Assembly (NCBI RefSeq): GCF_002079055.1
Contig: NC_047499.1
Location: 186,001-250,000 of the forward strand
From: Saccharomyces paradoxus
Taxonomy: Eukaryota; Ascomycota; Saccharomycetes; Saccharomycetales; Saccharomycetaceae
DNA length: 64,000 nucleotides
Reading direction: 5' to 3'
The notes beneath the pieces are model-generated. The model searched no databases. It had not been told where the DNA came from and was given only the letters and a program-made list of their open reading frames with translations. How positions within the stretch are numbered: the stretch's first letter is position 1; each line of letters starts with the position of its first letter. A program made the translations under genes and the position numbers. Of this stretch, positions 1 through 9,027 are shown piece after piece.

Positions 1-415
1 TGGTTCCATTCTTTAGCGTTTTATTGTCATTTTCCCTTCCCTTTTGGCCTGTATGATCAAAAATGCCAAATTCGAGTTTTCAGTTTGTCTACTGTTAATC
101 TTTATCCACAGATTTGAACATAGGCCTATTATATATATCCAGATACAGAATTTTTTTCATTGTTTCAGATCATTTGTTTTCATTATGATAAACTATCGTT
201 TATTTTCTTTTTTTCTTACCATTTTACGTCGCCGTCGCTCACCTTGAAACAATTTTAATACAAAGTTGAACAAAAGTTTCAAACGTAAACAGAATTTATG
301 TAAGAAAGTTTTCAAAGTCCTCAAGTAAAAACGAGCCTTCCACAGCCTATTTCTTTGCTCAATAAAACTTTTAGGCCCTCACTGCTATTGGATACCTGCC
401 AGTCCTCCTCTTGAG
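1..415. promoter_or_regulatory. Intergenic promoter region left of PRP39, with pheromone-response-like elements
   Basis: No credible gene lies here. Three Ste12-type pheromone response elements are visible: TGAAACA at 245-251 (+), TGTTTCA (TGAAACA on the minus strand) at 161-167, and AGTTTCA (TGAAACT, minus) at 275-281. In S. cerevisiae the gene left of PRP39 is PRM6 (YML047C), a pheromone-regulated membrane protein read leftwards from this interval, so the elements probably serve that off-window gene. The sites are seen; the target is inferred from synteny. Confidence 0.55.
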
Positions 416-2305
416 ATGTCAGATGAAACAAACTTTACAATAGAAGAAATTGAGCCTAGACCTGATGCGCTTCGAGGTCTAGACACCCAGTTCCTTCAAG
501 ATAACACATCATTGGTGCAAGCTTACAGTGGTTTAGACTGGTCTGATATTTCTTCGTTGACTCAAATGGTAGATGTTATAGAGCAAACAGTAGTTAAATA
601 TGGCAACCCGAATGATTCAATAAAATTGGCCCTTGAGACTATTCTATGGCAAATACTGCGTAAGTACCCCTTATTGTTTGGATTTTGGAAGAGGTTTGCT
701 ACTATTGAGTACCAGTTATTTGGCCTCGAGAAATCGATCGCTGTTCTCGCCACTTCCGTTAAATGGTTCCCAACTTCTCTGGAGTTATGGTGTGATTATT
801 TGAATGTGTTGTGTGTCAATAACCCGAATGAAAAGGACTTTATTAGAAATAATTTTGAAATTGCGAAGGGCCTTATTGGTAAGCAGTTTCTGTCACACCC
901 TTTTTGGGATAAGTTTATAGAATTTGAAGTTGGACAGGAGAACTGGCTTAACGTCCAACGAATATACGAATATATTATCGAAATCCCTCTACATCAGTAC
1001 GCAAGGTTTTTCACATCTTACAAGAAGTTTTTAAATGAAAAAAACCTGAAGGCTACAAGAAACATTGATACAGTCTTAAGAAGGACACAAACAATTGTAA
1101 ATGAAATTTGGCAGTTCGAATCAAAAATCAAACAGCCCTTTTTCAACCTGGGTCAAGTTTCAAATGATGATTTGGAAAATTGGTCGCGATATTTGAAATT
1201 TGTAACAGATCCTTCAAAATCACTGGATAAGGGATTCGTAATGTCAATTTTTGACAGATGTTTGATTCCTTGTCTTTACAATGAAAATACGTGGATGATG
1301 TATATTAAATGGCTAACAAAGGAAGATTTATCTGATGAAGTACTAGTGGATGTTTATCAAAAAGCCAATAAGTTTTTACCACTAGATGTCAAGACTTTGA
1401 GATATGATTTTCTTAGGTTTTTGAAAAGAAAATACCGATCAAATAATACCTTATTCAATAAGATATTCAATGAAACAGTATCGCTTTTTTTAAAGATTTG
1501 GCCCAACGATATTTCACTTATGACAGACTATATTTGTATGTTGAAAAGACATTCTTTTAAGAATTCCTTAGACCAACCGCCCAAAGAAATTTTAGAGAAA
1601 CAGACATCGTTCACTAAAATCTTAGAGACATCAATCACCAACTACATAAATAATCAAATTGACGCCAAGGTGCATCTACAGACTTTAATAAACGACAAAA
1701 ACTTAAGTATGGTAGTGGTAGAACTGATAAAGACTACCTGGCTTGTACTTAAAAATAATATGCAAACAAGGAAGTATTTCAATCTTTATCAAAAAAATTC
1801 TCTCATTAAAGATTCCGTACCGTTCTGGTTAACTTACTACAAATTTGAAAAGAGTAATGTGAATTTTACCAAGCTGAATAAATTTGTTAAGGAGCTTGGC
1901 GTAGAAATATACTTGCCGACCACAATAATGAATGATATTTTGACGGACTACAGGACTTTCTATGTAACGCATTCGGATATCGTAACGTATGAATCCTCCA
2001 TTGTGGATTCGAATACATTTGACCCTATTTTATATCCTGAGCTAAAAATGTCGAATCCAAAATACGAATCGATTGTGGATATTAAAGCAAGTGCAGAGTG
2101 GAATAAAAGGACGGAATGGAAGGAGGCTGGTCACGTCGGCATAATGACAGAAAGGCCGCAGATATCGAACAGTATAATTGAGTGCAATTCAGGAAATTTG
2201 GTTAAAAGGCCTATTAGTCTACCAAATTTTAGAAACTTGGAGAAAATTAATCAACTCAAGGTTAATGATTTATACACGGAAGAATTCCTTAAGCAAAATA
2301 AATGA
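416..2305 (+). CDS. PRP39: Prp39, U1 snRNP splicing factor
   Basis: A 629-codon frame, the same length as S. cerevisiae Prp39 as I recall it. The protein is a component of the yeast U1 snRNP that helps U1 commit to the 5' splice site. It is built almost entirely of HAT (half-a-TPR) helical repeats: aromatic-rich units such as FWKRFATIEYQ, LWCDYLNVL, FWDKFIEFE and WSRYLKFV recur through residues 90-480. There is no signal peptide or membrane segment, in keeping with a nuclear protein. The ATG at 416 is the first in frame. Its neighbour on the left is out of the window; tRNA-Gly follows about 180 bp downstream on the other strand. Confidence 0.97.
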   Translation: MSDETNFTIEEIEPRPDALRGLDTQFLQDNTSLVQAYSGLDWSDISSLTQMVDVIEQTVVKYGNPNDSIKLALETILWQILRKYPLLFGFWKRFATIEYQLFGLEKSIAVLATSVKWFPTSLELWCDYLNVLCVNNPNEKDFIRNNFEIAKGLIGKQFLSHPFWDKFIEFEVGQENWLNVQRIYEYIIEIPLHQYARFFTSYKKFLNEKNLKATRNIDTVLRRTQTIVNEIWQFESKIKQPFFNLGQVSNDDLENWSRYLKFVTDPSKSLDKGFVMSIFDRCLIPCLYNENTWMMYIKWLTKEDLSDEVLVDVYQKANKFLPLDVKTLRYDFLRFLKRKYRSNNTLFNKIFNETVSLFLKIWPNDISLMTDYICMLKRHSFKNSLDQPPKEILEKQTSFTKILETSITNYINNQIDAKVHLQTLINDKNLSMVVVELIKTTWLVLKNNMQTRKYFNLYQKNSLIKDSVPFWLTYYKFEKSNVNFTKLNKFVKELGVEIYLPTTIMNDILTDYRTFYVTHSDIVTYESSIVDSNTFDPILYPELKMSNPKYESIVDIKASAEWNKRTEWKEAGHVGIMTERPQISNSIIECNSGNLVKRPISLPNFRNLEKINQLKVNDLYTEEFLKQNK

Positions 2306-2482
2306 TAAGAAGAACCTTTGGAGACTCTTTTAATACTTATATAATCTGAAAAAATTTCATATTATTGTTTATATGTGAAGATACTTTATGATTGGTTTTG
2401 ATCATAGAAATATTTATACTTACGCCAAACATCTTCAATAACTTCTAAACATTAAATTTTTTAGTAAAAAAAATAAAAAAAT

Positions 2483-2553
2483 TGCGCAAGCCCGGAATCG
2501 AACCGGGGGCCCAACGATGGCAACGTTGGATTTTACCACTAAACCACTTGCGC
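2483..2553 (-). tRNA. tRNA-Gly (anticodon GCC)
   Basis: The minus strand reads as a 71-nt cloverleaf. It starts GCGCAAG, has the A-box stretch TGGTTTAGTGGTA, the anticodon loop TTGCCAT (anticodon GCC), a GGTTCGATTCC B box, the closing acceptor strand CTTGCGC and discriminator A. There is no intron. A T-run (AAAAAATAAAAAA on the plus strand just left of 2483) serves as the Pol III terminator. A worn solo delta LTR sits about 105 bp upstream of its 5' end, a usual position for Ty1 insertion. Confidence 0.97.
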
Positions 2554-2658
2554 GAGTTTTGATTGGTGTTATGGAATGTAGGAAGACTAATCACTGGTAG
2601 CAAAAGCCCGATATTCCAGGAACTTCAAAATCTCAAGGGTGCCAACTCTGGAGATTTT

Positions 2659-2875
2659 TGAGAATGGGGTGAATATTGCATAATTGTTGGGATTCCATTG
2701 TTGGTAAAGGCTATAATATTAGGTATACAGAATATACTGGAAGTTTTCCTCGAGGATATAGGAATCCACAAAAGTACGTCGATAATTCTACATAATAATC
2801 TTCTTACACCATATATGATTATATACTAATACATGAATATTAGTCGATAAATGATAGCTGGGTCTTATTTCAACA
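2659..2875 (-). mobile_element. Solo delta LTR remnant (Ty1/Ty2 family)
   Basis: On the minus strand the segment starts with TGTTG and ends with CA-type delta termini. It contains delta-family blocks, for example the stretch around 2684-2760 matching the delta 3' part (TAATTGTTGGGATTCCATTG on the plus strand, then GGTATACAGAATATACT). At 217 bp it is clearly shorter than a full delta LTR of roughly 330 bp, and it has no matching 5-bp target duplication at its ends. It is therefore an old, degraded solo LTR with no internal Ty sequence nearby. It lies upstream of tRNA-Gly, the usual Ty1 target zone. Confidence 0.85.
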
Positions 2876-3184
2876 GACACACCTTAGCTGTATCCTATTA
2901 ATTATAGAATCCATCCAAAACTATAGGATATAGCACCTTCGATCAACATCGTGGATTTGAGTAATTTCTTCCCATCTGTTAACATCCTCGCCCAAAAACA
3001 GACAACAAAGGTACTGTTGACATGGAATGTTCTTTCCTTCTTATCATTATGCAAAAATACTACTCTATCAAATATAAATATATGTACTCATTATATACAT
3101 GTATGCTTTTCAATATCACTTGAAACATAAAATGTCTTGAAGCTTCTTTAGCTCAAATTACCTCATTTGGATTTACCAGTTTGT
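2876..3184. other. Intergenic, nothing recognised
   Basis: About 300 bp between the solo LTR and the RRN11 stop codon. It is AT-rich with several short TATA-like runs (3071-3100). I see no gene, RNA or clear second LTR here. Confidence 0.5.
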
Positions 3185-4726
3185 TCACTCACTCGAGTCT
3201 TCATCACTGTAATGAGTTTCGGCCAATTCGTTGTCCTCTGGTGATAAATCCATTAACTGTGTATCTAGAAACTCTGCGTTTGTTTCGTACACGTCTCCAA
3301 ACGAGTTTTCCACTGAACTATTATTAATGCTATCATATACGTTGGCCACTTCCCCCTCCTGAATATCTTGTGCTTCATCGTACAGCCTTGATTCGAAGTT
3401 CTTCAACTGATTTTCAATTAACCTGCTAGGAACGATAAACCCGCCTTTGTCTAAACAAGTTTTTAAGAATATCCTCACGTAGTGAATGTGCTTTATAATC
3501 TGGTTGATCTTTATGTCTCTATCTAAACCAATTAGATCTTTATTTTTGTTGTCACTGGCAAATTGCCTCGACAAAGCATCGGCCTTTAATAAATGGCACG
3601 ATGCATAAATGAACCAAACTTCGGCGTCTTCCATAAATGGAGGGGTGAGTACCCATTCTGATATCTTATCAATTAGTTCTTGTAGTATATCGTTTTCCAT
3701 ATCAAAACGCTTATCAATGATGTTTGATGATGGTTCCATAGATTTTTGGCAATTAATTAAAGAGGACCATAGGTATGTGATGGCAAACTTCGCAGTATGA
3801 GTCCTAGAACCAGTTTGAAAAGGGGGGACAATGGAACGGTAATTAATATTTTGAACAAATCTTGACTTTGATGAATAGATTTGACACATCCATTGTAGGA
3901 AGTCAAGACTTGTTGATGAGTTTGGTAAATTATTCAGTACTTCAACACCAACACCCCAAAGAGACTTGATTTGCACCCCTGGGATCCTTATTAATGTGGC
4001 AAATATTTTATATGCAAGTGACCAGTTATGTCTCGACACATTCAAATGCAAAAGGTCGGTTAATGTTATTATATGTCTTGTGCGGTAATTCCTGATTTCT
4101 GATGTTGATGTTTTCAATGGTTCCAACCCTTTGGATATAGATTGAAAGTAAAGTTTATTTTCCTTTGTGCTATGCAATAGGGGAATTTCCATTTTCCGTA
4201 AAGAATTCTTCTCAATTTTTTTAAAATTATGATATGTCATTTTTTGTTTGTTAATGGGGCTTTTATTCTGTGAAGACACTGTTCGCCAAATTTCAAAACT
4301 CTTTTCAGGTTTTTCGTATTTTTTCCAGAACTTTCTCTCTTCGTCGCTATCCTCCTTATTTATTTCAGTCTCATGCTCGATATCTCCCTCAACTTCTTCC
4401 TCTTGAGAATCCGATTCAGTTTCTGTAGTAGAATAAATTTCACCAACCACACTTTTCCAATGTCTTTCTCTTCTCCTTTTCTTTTGCTGCAGTATTGATC
4501 CCCTATACGCACCACCTTCACTATTTTGTTCTTCGTATTCTGCATCATTATAATCTTCGTCATTATTTTCAGCTGCGGAATTTTCGGGTGTGGGCAAACT
4601 ATCTCCAGTATTAGATTTCTTGGCAATTTTGTCAAATCTTCTGGAGGTGTGATTTATATATTGATACTTTAACTTTCTTCTTTGAGCAAACTTCTTATTA
4701 GTCAAGGTTATAGGGACTTCAAACAT
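3185..4726 (-). CDS. RRN11: Rrn11, RNA polymerase I core factor subunit
   Basis: A 513-residue protein recognised as Rrn11 (S. cerevisiae about 507 aa). With Rrn6 and Rrn7 it forms the core factor that recruits Pol I to the rDNA core promoter in the nucleolus. The N terminus is basic (RRKLKYQYI, KKRRRERHWKS), followed by an acidic, low-complexity segment at about residues 50-135. A conserved helical TPR-like body follows from about 195 (LTDLLHLNVSRHNWSLAYKIF, then WMCQIYSS and ITYLWSSL), ending in an acidic tail (YSDEDSSE). The start is the ATG at 4726. The promoter holds GATGAG (PAC-type) repeats, as expected for a ribosome-biogenesis gene. Confidence 0.96.
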   Translation of the reverse strand: MFEVPITLTNKKFAQRRKLKYQYINHTSRRFDKIAKKSNTGDSLPTPENSAAENNDEDYNDAEYEEQNSEGGAYRGSILQQKKRRRERHWKSVVGEIYSTTETESDSQEEEVEGDIEHETEINKEDSDEERKFWKKYEKPEKSFEIWRTVSSQNKSPINKQKMTYHNFKKIEKNSLRKMEIPLLHSTKENKLYFQSISKGLEPLKTSTSEIRNYRTRHIITLTDLLHLNVSRHNWSLAYKIFATLIRIPGVQIKSLWGVGVEVLNNLPNSSTSLDFLQWMCQIYSSKSRFVQNINYRSIVPPFQTGSRTHTAKFAITYLWSSLINCQKSMEPSSNIIDKRFDMENDILQELIDKISEWVLTPPFMEDAEVWFIYASCHLLKADALSRQFASDNKNKDLIGLDRDIKINQIIKHIHYVRIFLKTCLDKGGFIVPSRLIENQLKNFESRLYDEAQDIQEGEVANVYDSINNSSVENSFGDVYETNAEFLDTQLMDLSPEDNELAETHYSDEDSSE

Positions 4727-4893
4727 GGTTTATGCATCATATCAGGAATTGTATGCTAACTCTTGTTCGTGCTTCAATATTTTTCTTCTTCGAAACACTT
4801 TTAATTAAAGAATGCCCAAGTATGCTCCACTCAAAAATACAATTGATGATAAAAAATTACTTTTTTAGATGTTAGCGATACCACTTCATCTGA

Positions 4894-4909
4894 GATGAGA
4901 TGAGATGAG
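4894..4909 (+). promoter_or_regulatory. Triple PAC-like element (GATGAG x3)
   Basis: GATGAG occurs at 4894-4899, 4899-4904 and 4904-4909, overlapping by one base, 170-185 bp upstream of the RRN11 start. PAC (core GATGAG) is the Polymerase A and C motif bound by Dot6/Tod6 and marks ribosome-biogenesis genes. A Pol I factor gene is a fitting target. Confidence 0.55.
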
Positions 4910-4935
4910 ATGTTTATTATGATCCATTTCTTTTT

Positions 4936-4938
<3 letters not shown>

Positions 4939-4967
<29 letters not shown>
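4939..4967 (+). repeat. Poly(dT) tract, 29 nt
   Basis: An uninterrupted run of 29 T. Long dA:dT tracts exclude nucleosomes in yeast promoters. This one lies between the PAC repeats and two Reb1 sites, so it probably helps keep the divergent promoter open. Its length is likely variable between strains. Confidence 0.8.
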
Positions 4968-4987
4968 CATTTTTTCATTTTTCAATG

Positions 4988-5021
4988 CGGGTAATGAAAT
5001 ATAAATTCATGGCGCGGGTAA
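4988..5021 (+). promoter_or_regulatory. Pair of Reb1-type sites
   Basis: CGGGTAA at 4988-4994 and again at 5015-5021, same strand, 27 bp apart. This is the core of the general regulatory factor Reb1. Together with the adjacent T29 tract it forms a classic nucleosome-depleted module. Confidence 0.5.
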
Positions 5022-5464
5022 TTAACGTTACGATCAGTGGCTCTCAAGACTGAACTCTCCCTTCATAGTAGCATTAGGTATTCTTGCTTTGTATTCCTAA
5101 AATGAAAAAAAGATGAGCATAACAAAAGCCAAAAACGGTGATTCTCACCGGAATAAATAAGCATGGACAATAAACATCAGCTAAGCAATGCAGTTGTCTT
5201 CCTTTTTTACTCCTCAACACTGTTTCAAGATGCGGTTAGTTTACACCATGTAACTCGATCAAGTGTCTGAAAGGGATTCCAGACAATGTGTTGTCAATTA
5301 TCTTATATCGTTATACCGAGTGATTCTCCGCTTTGAATTACAATAAACAACCTATAGTTCAACTCCTTCTCCTTTTTATTTTTAATTTGAAGGTCGTTGC
5401 CACCATTTTATGATTGCCTTTCCTTTTGCCGCTAAGATTACAACAAGTGGACAGCTTTTTTTTT

Positions 5465-5474
5465 TAGCCGCCGA
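5465..5474 (+). promoter_or_regulatory. URS1 (Ume6) site upstream of CAT2
   Basis: TAGCCGCCGA, an exact match to the URS1 consensus recognised by Ume6 with Sin3/Rpd3, about 295 bp before the CAT2 start. It fits repression of carnitine-shuttle genes in glucose-grown mitotic cells and induction on acetate or in meiosis. The motif is seen; the function is inferred. Confidence 0.6.
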
Positions 5475-5766
5475 GACCTTCCACCTGCCGCCGGGCGAAA
5501 GGGCAAATGACTGCTTATCCCCGCCATCACGTCTCCTTGCCCAAGGGTTTAAAATTGGGGATTAAGTAAAAACGAATGACTATTCCTGTCAAGTCATCCT
5601 TGTTTGCTCGACAAAAAGAATGGCATATAACAAATTTAAAAAGTTTATCCTCTTCTCCATTTTCGCATATAAGAGCAACTAAACGCCGGTGAAGTAAAGT
5701 GTGCTTCCCTCAGATTCTTTTATACAGGTATATATATATCTCCTGAAAACTAAAAACAAAACACTC

Positions 5767-7779
5767 ATGAGGATCTGCCATTCGGGAACTCTCTCAAACT
5801 TGAAGAATCTTCCGGTAACATCAAGGAGAGCGATGCATTCGGCCATTGTCAATTACTCCGCTCAAAAGACCCAGTTTCCAGTAGAGACAAATAATGGCGA
5901 ACACTATTGGGCGGAAAAGCCAAATAAATTCTACCAAAATAAAAGGCCCAATTTTCAAGGCATTACTTTTGCTAAACAGCAAGACTTACCATCATTACCC
6001 GTTCCTGAGTTAAATTCTACGCTTGACAAGTATTTGCAAACCATCCGTCCATTTTGCAATGATGTGGAAACTTTTGAAAGACAGCGGTTGTTATGTAAGG
6101 ACTTCTCGGAGCACATGGGGCCTGTCTTACAAGACCGATTAAAAGTGTATGCTGGCGATAAAAGGAACTGGATGGCCAAATTTTGGGATGAACAATCTTA
6201 TTTACAATACAACGATCCTATTGTTCCGTACGTGTCTTATTTCTACTCTCATATGCCATTGCCGAATCATCTATCAAAGATCGATAATGACCCTTTGATT
6301 AAGGCTACTGCAATTATCTCAACCGTGGTTAAATTCATCGAGGCTATTAAAGATGAATCTTTGCCCTCAGAAACCATTAAAGGCACACCATTTTGTATGA
6401 ATAGTTTTTCGTTGATGTTTAACACTTCGAGATTGCCTGGTATGCCAGAGGATAATCAAGACACAAACATTATTTATTCAATTTATGAGAATAACTTTGT
6501 GACCATTGCTTATAAGGGGATATTTTACAAACTGATGACTCATGACGCCAATAACAAACCGCTTTCCGAAAATGAGATCTGGAAGCAGCTGTACTCTGTA
6601 GTATTCCAAGGATCTCAGTCCAAGCCCAAACTAGGTGGCATTGGTTCTCTCACTTCTTTACCCCGTGATCAATGGCGTGAGGTCCATATGGAGCTTACGA
6701 AGGATCCCATTTCTCAAGATTCATTAGAAACAATCCATAAGTCTTCCTTTATGCTATGTTTGGATCTCGATCAATCTCCTGTCACTTTGGAGGAAAAGTC
6801 AAGGAATTGCTGGCACGGTGATGGAATTAATAGATTCTACGATAAATCGTTACAGTTCCTGGTCACTGGTAATGGCTCATCAGGTTTCCTAGCTGAACAC
6901 TCAAAGATGGATGGTACACCAACATTATTTTTGAATAACTACGTTTGTCAGCAGTTGAACAAACTAGACGCAGATGACTTCGCGAGAAAAATATTTACCC
7001 CATCATCCACGGCTACATTAAAACCTATGGAATTACCCTTCATTATCACACCAAAGATTAATAAAGCAATTGAGTCTGCTCAATTACAGTTCAAGGAAAC
7101 AATTGGCGAGCATGACATACGTGTCTGGCACTACAACAAATACGGAAAAACGTTCATAAAGCGCCATGGTATGTCACCCGATGCATTTATTCAACAAATC
7201 ATTCAACTGGCTGTTTTCAAATACCTAAAGCGACCACTACCCACTTACGAGGCTGCTTCCACAAGAAAGTATTTCAAAGGTCGTACTGAAACTGGTAGAT
7301 CTGTGTCCACAGCTTCCTTAGAATTTGTTTCTAAGTGGCAAAACGGGGAGGTTTCTATTGCAGAAAAGATCCAGGCTTTGAAGCATTCTGCTAAAGAGCA
7401 TTCTACGTACCTGAAAAACGCTGCAAATGGTAATGGTGTCGATCGTCATTTCTTCGGTCTAAAAAATATGATTAAACCTAACAATGATCAAGTTCCACCA
7501 CTTTTCAAAGATCCCCTATTTAATTACTCCTCAACCTGGTTGATCTCCACATCTCAACTATCTTCCGAATATTTTGACGGTTATGGTTGGTCTCAAGTCA
7601 ATGACAATGGGTTTGGACTAGCATACATGTTGAATAATGAGTGGTTGCATATTAATATTGTCAACAAACCAGTCAAGAGTGGAGTCAGTGTTAACAGATT
7701 ACACTACTATTTATCTCAAGCTGCTGATGAAATTTATGACGCCTTGGAAAATGAGAATAAACGAAAGGCAAAGTTGTGA
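5767..7779 (+). CDS. CAT2: Cat2, carnitine O-acetyltransferase (mitochondrial and peroxisomal)
   Basis: A 670-aa carnitine acetyltransferase, equal in length to the S. cerevisiae protein. It transfers acetyl groups between CoA and carnitine so that acetyl units can leave peroxisomes and enter mitochondria. The catalytic His lies in GFLAEHSKMDGTP (His about 378); the family motif RTETGRSVST is near residue 510. The N terminus MRICHSGTLSNLKN is a basic mitochondrial presequence. A second in-frame ATG at 5833 (Met23) would omit it, and the C terminus ends AKL, a PTS1 signal. The frame stays open upstream to 5701, but only from a non-ATG codon, so 5767 is the start. Confidence 0.97.
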   Translation: MRICHSGTLSNLKNLPVTSRRAMHSAIVNYSAQKTQFPVETNNGEHYWAEKPNKFYQNKRPNFQGITFAKQQDLPSLPVPELNSTLDKYLQTIRPFCNDVETFERQRLLCKDFSEHMGPVLQDRLKVYAGDKRNWMAKFWDEQSYLQYNDPIVPYVSYFYSHMPLPNHLSKIDNDPLIKATAIISTVVKFIEAIKDESLPSETIKGTPFCMNSFSLMFNTSRLPGMPEDNQDTNIIYSIYENNFVTIAYKGIFYKLMTHDANNKPLSENEIWKQLYSVVFQGSQSKPKLGGIGSLTSLPRDQWREVHMELTKDPISQDSLETIHKSSFMLCLDLDQSPVTLEEKSRNCWHGDGINRFYDKSLQFLVTGNGSSGFLAEHSKMDGTPTLFLNNYVCQQLNKLDADDFARKIFTPSSTATLKPMELPFIITPKINKAIESAQLQFKETIGEHDIRVWHYNKYGKTFIKRHGMSPDAFIQQIIQLAVFKYLKRPLPTYEAASTRKYFKGRTETGRSVSTASLEFVSKWQNGEVSIAEKIQALKHSAKEHSTYLKNAANGNGVDRHFFGLKNMIKPNNDQVPPLFKDPLFNYSSTWLISTSQLSSEYFDGYGWSQVNDNGFGLAYMLNNEWLHINIVNKPVKSGVSVNRLHYYLSQAADEIYDALENENKRKAKL

Positions 7780-7867
7780 ATTTTTTTTAAATATCAATAT
7801 ATAAAAAACACATATACATATATATGGGGGAGAAAAAAAAGGGCTTACGAATACGTGCTGATCATCA

Positions 7868-8710
7868 CTATCTATTCCTGCATCTGGTTTCATTATGCAG
7901 TTTAAAGCAACTTACAGAACAAATCTTGTTACCACAATTAACACAACTTGAAATGCTGTCGTAGCCACCGCAAATAGAGCATGTCGTAATTAAAGGTAAA
8001 ACTTTGAAATATCGTTTATTGTAAACGTTGTGGTAAATGACATTCTTATCCATCAGGTTCAGCAGGGCAGAATCTAAAAACGAATGTAAGTTCCTTTTTG
8101 AACTTAAAACCTTCTTCAAAGCTACAATACGATTGGTATTTTTCCTCTTTGGTTTAGGTAACTTTGTAGATTTATACGATAATTGAACCTCCCGTAAAGT
8201 CTCCGGTTTCAGCACCCAACCATGACCATACTTGGAGTGTTCTTTTCCAAAAGGTGCCCCACCCATCAATGCAGAAAGACCATCAGAAGTCTGTGAGATT
8301 GGTTTGGTTGTGGATTCGATTCTATCTCGTGGTACGCCTGTGAGATCACTCAATAAAGTCGGCACGTTTGGCAAATCTGAAAAATTTTCTGTGTTAAGTT
8401 CCATGAACCTCCTGTCCGACTGAAGGATCTCCTGTTGTGTGTACCTTTCTTCAAACGAACGAGAATTCTTACTGTTTCGATCATCCTGCCTGCCTATACT
8501 ATTGCCATCACCCTCGGGCCTGGAAGTGTATAACCTGGCCTCTAAATCTGCCAGTGAGTAATTTATTCGCTTTACGGGCCTAGAAGTAGATATTGTGCCG
8601 TGCTTATTAATTTTCTTTGAGGTATATCGACGTGCTTGAGGGTCCAACGATGTGTAATATATGTCGGGATTATATGTTCTCTTATCAATCTCTTCAACTA
8701 GCGCCTTCAT
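7868..8710 (-). CDS. VPS71: Vps71/Swc6, SWR1 complex subunit with HIT zinc finger
   Basis: A 280-aa protein, the same length as S. cerevisiae Vps71 (Swc6). It is a subunit of the SWR1 remodeller that deposits histone H2A.Z; with Arp6 it is needed for nucleosome and Swc2 contact. The visible domain is a C-terminal HIT-type zinc finger (residues about 245-278) with CSICGGY, CVNCGNKICSVSC and HNETRC supplying the Cys/His ligands. The remainder is basic and low in complexity. It converges with CAT2, with only about 90 bp between the stop codons. A Reb1-type site (TTACCCG) lies at 8866-8872 in its promoter. Confidence 0.96.
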   Translation of the reverse strand: MKALVEEIDKRTYNPDIYYTSLDPQARRYTSKKINKHGTISTSRPVKRINYSLADLEARLYTSRPEGDGNSIGRQDDRNSKNSRSFEERYTQQEILQSDRRFMELNTENFSDLPNVPTLLSDLTGVPRDRIESTTKPISQTSDGLSALMGGAPFGKEHSKYGHGWVLKPETLREVQLSYKSTKLPKPKRKNTNRIVALKKVLSSKRNLHSFLDSALLNLMDKNVIYHNVYNKRYFKVLPLITTCSICGGYDSISSCVNCGNKICSVSCFKLHNETRCRNR

Positions 8711-9027
8711 TTTTACTGTTATGCATATGCGATACGTTCTTGTTTCTTCAAAATATCAATGATTTCGACGTTGCTATAGGCTGAAATGAGGTGCTTCAAA
8801 ATTTGACACCACTTGCGCTGATCATCTTGATCATGATAAAAGAAGCAGATACGGTAAATTATTTATTACCCGGATCAAACATATCCCTACAGAATCCAAA
8901 TATTCTATTGATTATTTTTGCTACATAATATAACCACCACGTAAGTACAAGCTCTCTAACCATTCCATCGTCTTCATTTCAATGGTAGATGACCATTGAT
9001 TAATATGTTCCAAAAAATAGATAAAAA
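8711..9027. promoter_or_regulatory. VPS71 promoter / tRNA-Pro 3' flank
   Basis: 317 bp without a gene. It contains a Reb1-type TTACCCG at 8866-8872 about 160 bp upstream of VPS71, and an A-run (9023-9027) that is the T-run terminator of the minus-strand tRNA-Pro. Nothing else is recognised. Confidence 0.5.

Larger units (their letters stand above)
4727..5766. promoter_or_regulatory. Divergent RRN11/CAT2 promoter region (1 kb)
   Basis: There is no gene in this 1,040-bp gap. The RRN11 side carries three overlapping GATGAG motifs (4894-4909), a 29-nt T tract (4939-4967) and two Reb1-type CGGGTAA sites (4988-4994 and 5015-5021). The CAT2 side carries a perfect Ume6 URS1 (5465-5474) in a short GC-rich patch (5461-5530). 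The arrangement suggests a nucleosome-free region shared by two promoters. The motifs are seen; their use is inferred. Confidence 0.6.

Noticed and set aside
44-247. 67-codon open frame at the left edge
   Set aside because: AT-rich, Phe/Ile-rich translation without known similarity, lying in a promoter region. Probably chance.
2876-3184. A second delta LTR next to the solo one
   Set aside because: No delta-like blocks or TG...CA ends could be traced in this stretch.
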